64,000 nt of DNA. Origin: Bacteroidales bacterium (lineage in GTDB: Bacteria > Bacteroidota > Bacteroidia > Bacteroidales > 4484-276). A program made the position numbers and the translations under genes. Each line of letters starts with the position of its first letter. Position 1 is the stretch's first letter. The stretch covers positions 1-64,000 of the forward strand of contig JACZJL010000171.1 in assembly GCA_014860585.1 (NCBI GenBank), given 5' to 3'. A model generated the notes under the pieces. It saw only the letters and a program-made list of their open reading frames with translations, did not search any database and had not been told where the DNA came from. Shown here one piece after another: positions 63,577-64,000 of the stretch.

Positions 63577-64000
63577 ATGGCAAAAATACTGGTAATTGAC
63601 GACGAACGGAGCATCCGCAACACATTGCGTGATATTTTGGAATACGAAAACTACAAAGTGGATGATGCAGAGAATGGCATGGAAGGGCTTAAACTGGCCA
63701 ACAGCAAAAAGTATGACCTGATCCTGCTCGACATCAAGATGCCCGGGATGGATGGCATCGAAACACTGGAGCACATCATGAAGTTTTCGGATACGCCGGT
63801 AGTGATGATTTCGGGGCACGGGACGATTGAGACCGCTGTAGAGGCCATCAAGAAAGGCGCTTACGACTACATTGCCAAGCCACTCGACCTGAACCGGCTG
63901 CTGGTAACCATCCGCAACGCAGTTGACAAATCGAATCTGGTGAAGGAGACAAAAATCCTCAAGCAGGAAGTACCGCAAACCTGGGAGATGATCGGCCAGT
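63577..64000 (+). CDS. NtrC-type response regulator, N-terminal part (runs off window)
   Basis: 141 codons of an open frame to the window edge. A complete receiver domain is visible: acidic pair D8/D9 (VIDDE), phosphorylation site D52 (LLDIKMPGMDG), S79 (VMISGHG) and K101 (IAKPLD). The linker DKSNLVKETKILKQEVPQTWEMIGQ is typical of the start of an AAA+ sigma-54 activator, so the missing part is probably that domain and a Fis-type HTH. A sensor kinase is not in the window. Confidence 0.85.
   Translation, partial: MAKILVIDDERSIRNTLRDILEYENYKVDDAENGMEGLKLANSKKYDLILLDIKMPGMDGIETLEHIMKFSDTPVVMISGHGTIETAVEAIKKGAYDYIAKPLDLNRLLVTIRNAVDKSNLVKETKILKQEVPQTWEMIGQ

Noticed and set aside
63412-63978. 188-codon minus-strand ORF opposite the response regulator
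   Set aside because: It overlaps the receiver-domain frame, whose motifs are unmistakable; the minus frame has no coherent features.

Overview
The window reads as a chromosomal segment of a Bacteroidetes bacterium, most likely order Bacteroidales or a close anaerobic relative. Evidence: many secreted proteins end in type IX secretion (T9SS) type A sorting domains; there is a SusC/SusD pair; glutamine synthetase is the type III form; DUF4301, DUF4831, DUF5063 and DUF1028 proteins occur; and many starts are preceded by the Bacteroidetes -7 element TAnnTTTG instead of a Shine-Dalgarno site. No rRNA, CRISPR array or intact transposon was seen. One tRNA (Leu, anticodon GAG) is present.

Layout. 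1-4.2 kb: a truncated secreted C39-like cysteine peptidase, a small membrane protein, and a YefM/YoeB toxin-antitoxin pair flanked by two 101-bp hairpin-bearing repeats and a displaced fragment of an AraC gene; then a membrane-anchored AraC regulator with a CBM9-like sensor. 4.4-9.6 kb (+): fused isobutyryl-CoA mutase IcmF, butyrate kinase and an unknown protein. 9.7-20.8 kb (-): a leucine/isovalerate degradation cluster (methylcrotonyl-CoA carboxylase beta, methylglutaconyl-CoA hydratase, a biotin-carrying carboxyltransferase, acyl-CoA dehydrogenase, aminotransferase, CDGSH protein, acetoacetyl-CoA synthetase, HMG-CoA-lyase-like protein), with a VapBC pair inside it. No biotin carboxylase subunit is present, and the lyase-like protein lacks the usual catalytic cysteine. 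20.8-28.2 kb: NTF2-like and DUF1028 proteins, DUF4301, tRNA-Leu, DUF5063, DUF1801, SUI1/YciH, and head-to-head p-aminobenzoate genes.

28.4-39.3 kb (-): a block of secreted proteins. Four consecutive genes carry cohesin-like domains, two of them also dockerin-like EF-hand repeats, and three end in T9SS-type or T9SS-like C-termini; a small exported protein with a C-terminal membrane anchor sits at the downstream end. 39.7-47.2 kb: housekeeping and metabolic genes (membrane protein, GSIII, DUF4831, TonB C-terminal protein, a second acyl-CoA dehydrogenase, DHFR). 47.3-54.2 kb: a T9SS papain-family protease translationally coupled to an FG-GAP protein, divergent from a Trp-rich T9SS protein.

54.4-61.9 kb (+): SusC, SusD and a T9SS-exported LamG/PNGase F-like protein, suggesting surface deglycosylation of N-glycoproteins coupled to TonB-dependent uptake. 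A secreted PHP-domain phosphoesterase and the start of an NtrC-type response regulator finish the window.

Working together, the genes suggest a protein/amino-acid fermenter: exported proteases and a glycoamidase attack proteins and glycoproteins, and branched-chain amino acids are processed through acyl-CoA intermediates, with butyrate kinase able to recover ATP. All functional statements are by recognition of sequence motifs; no database search was run.
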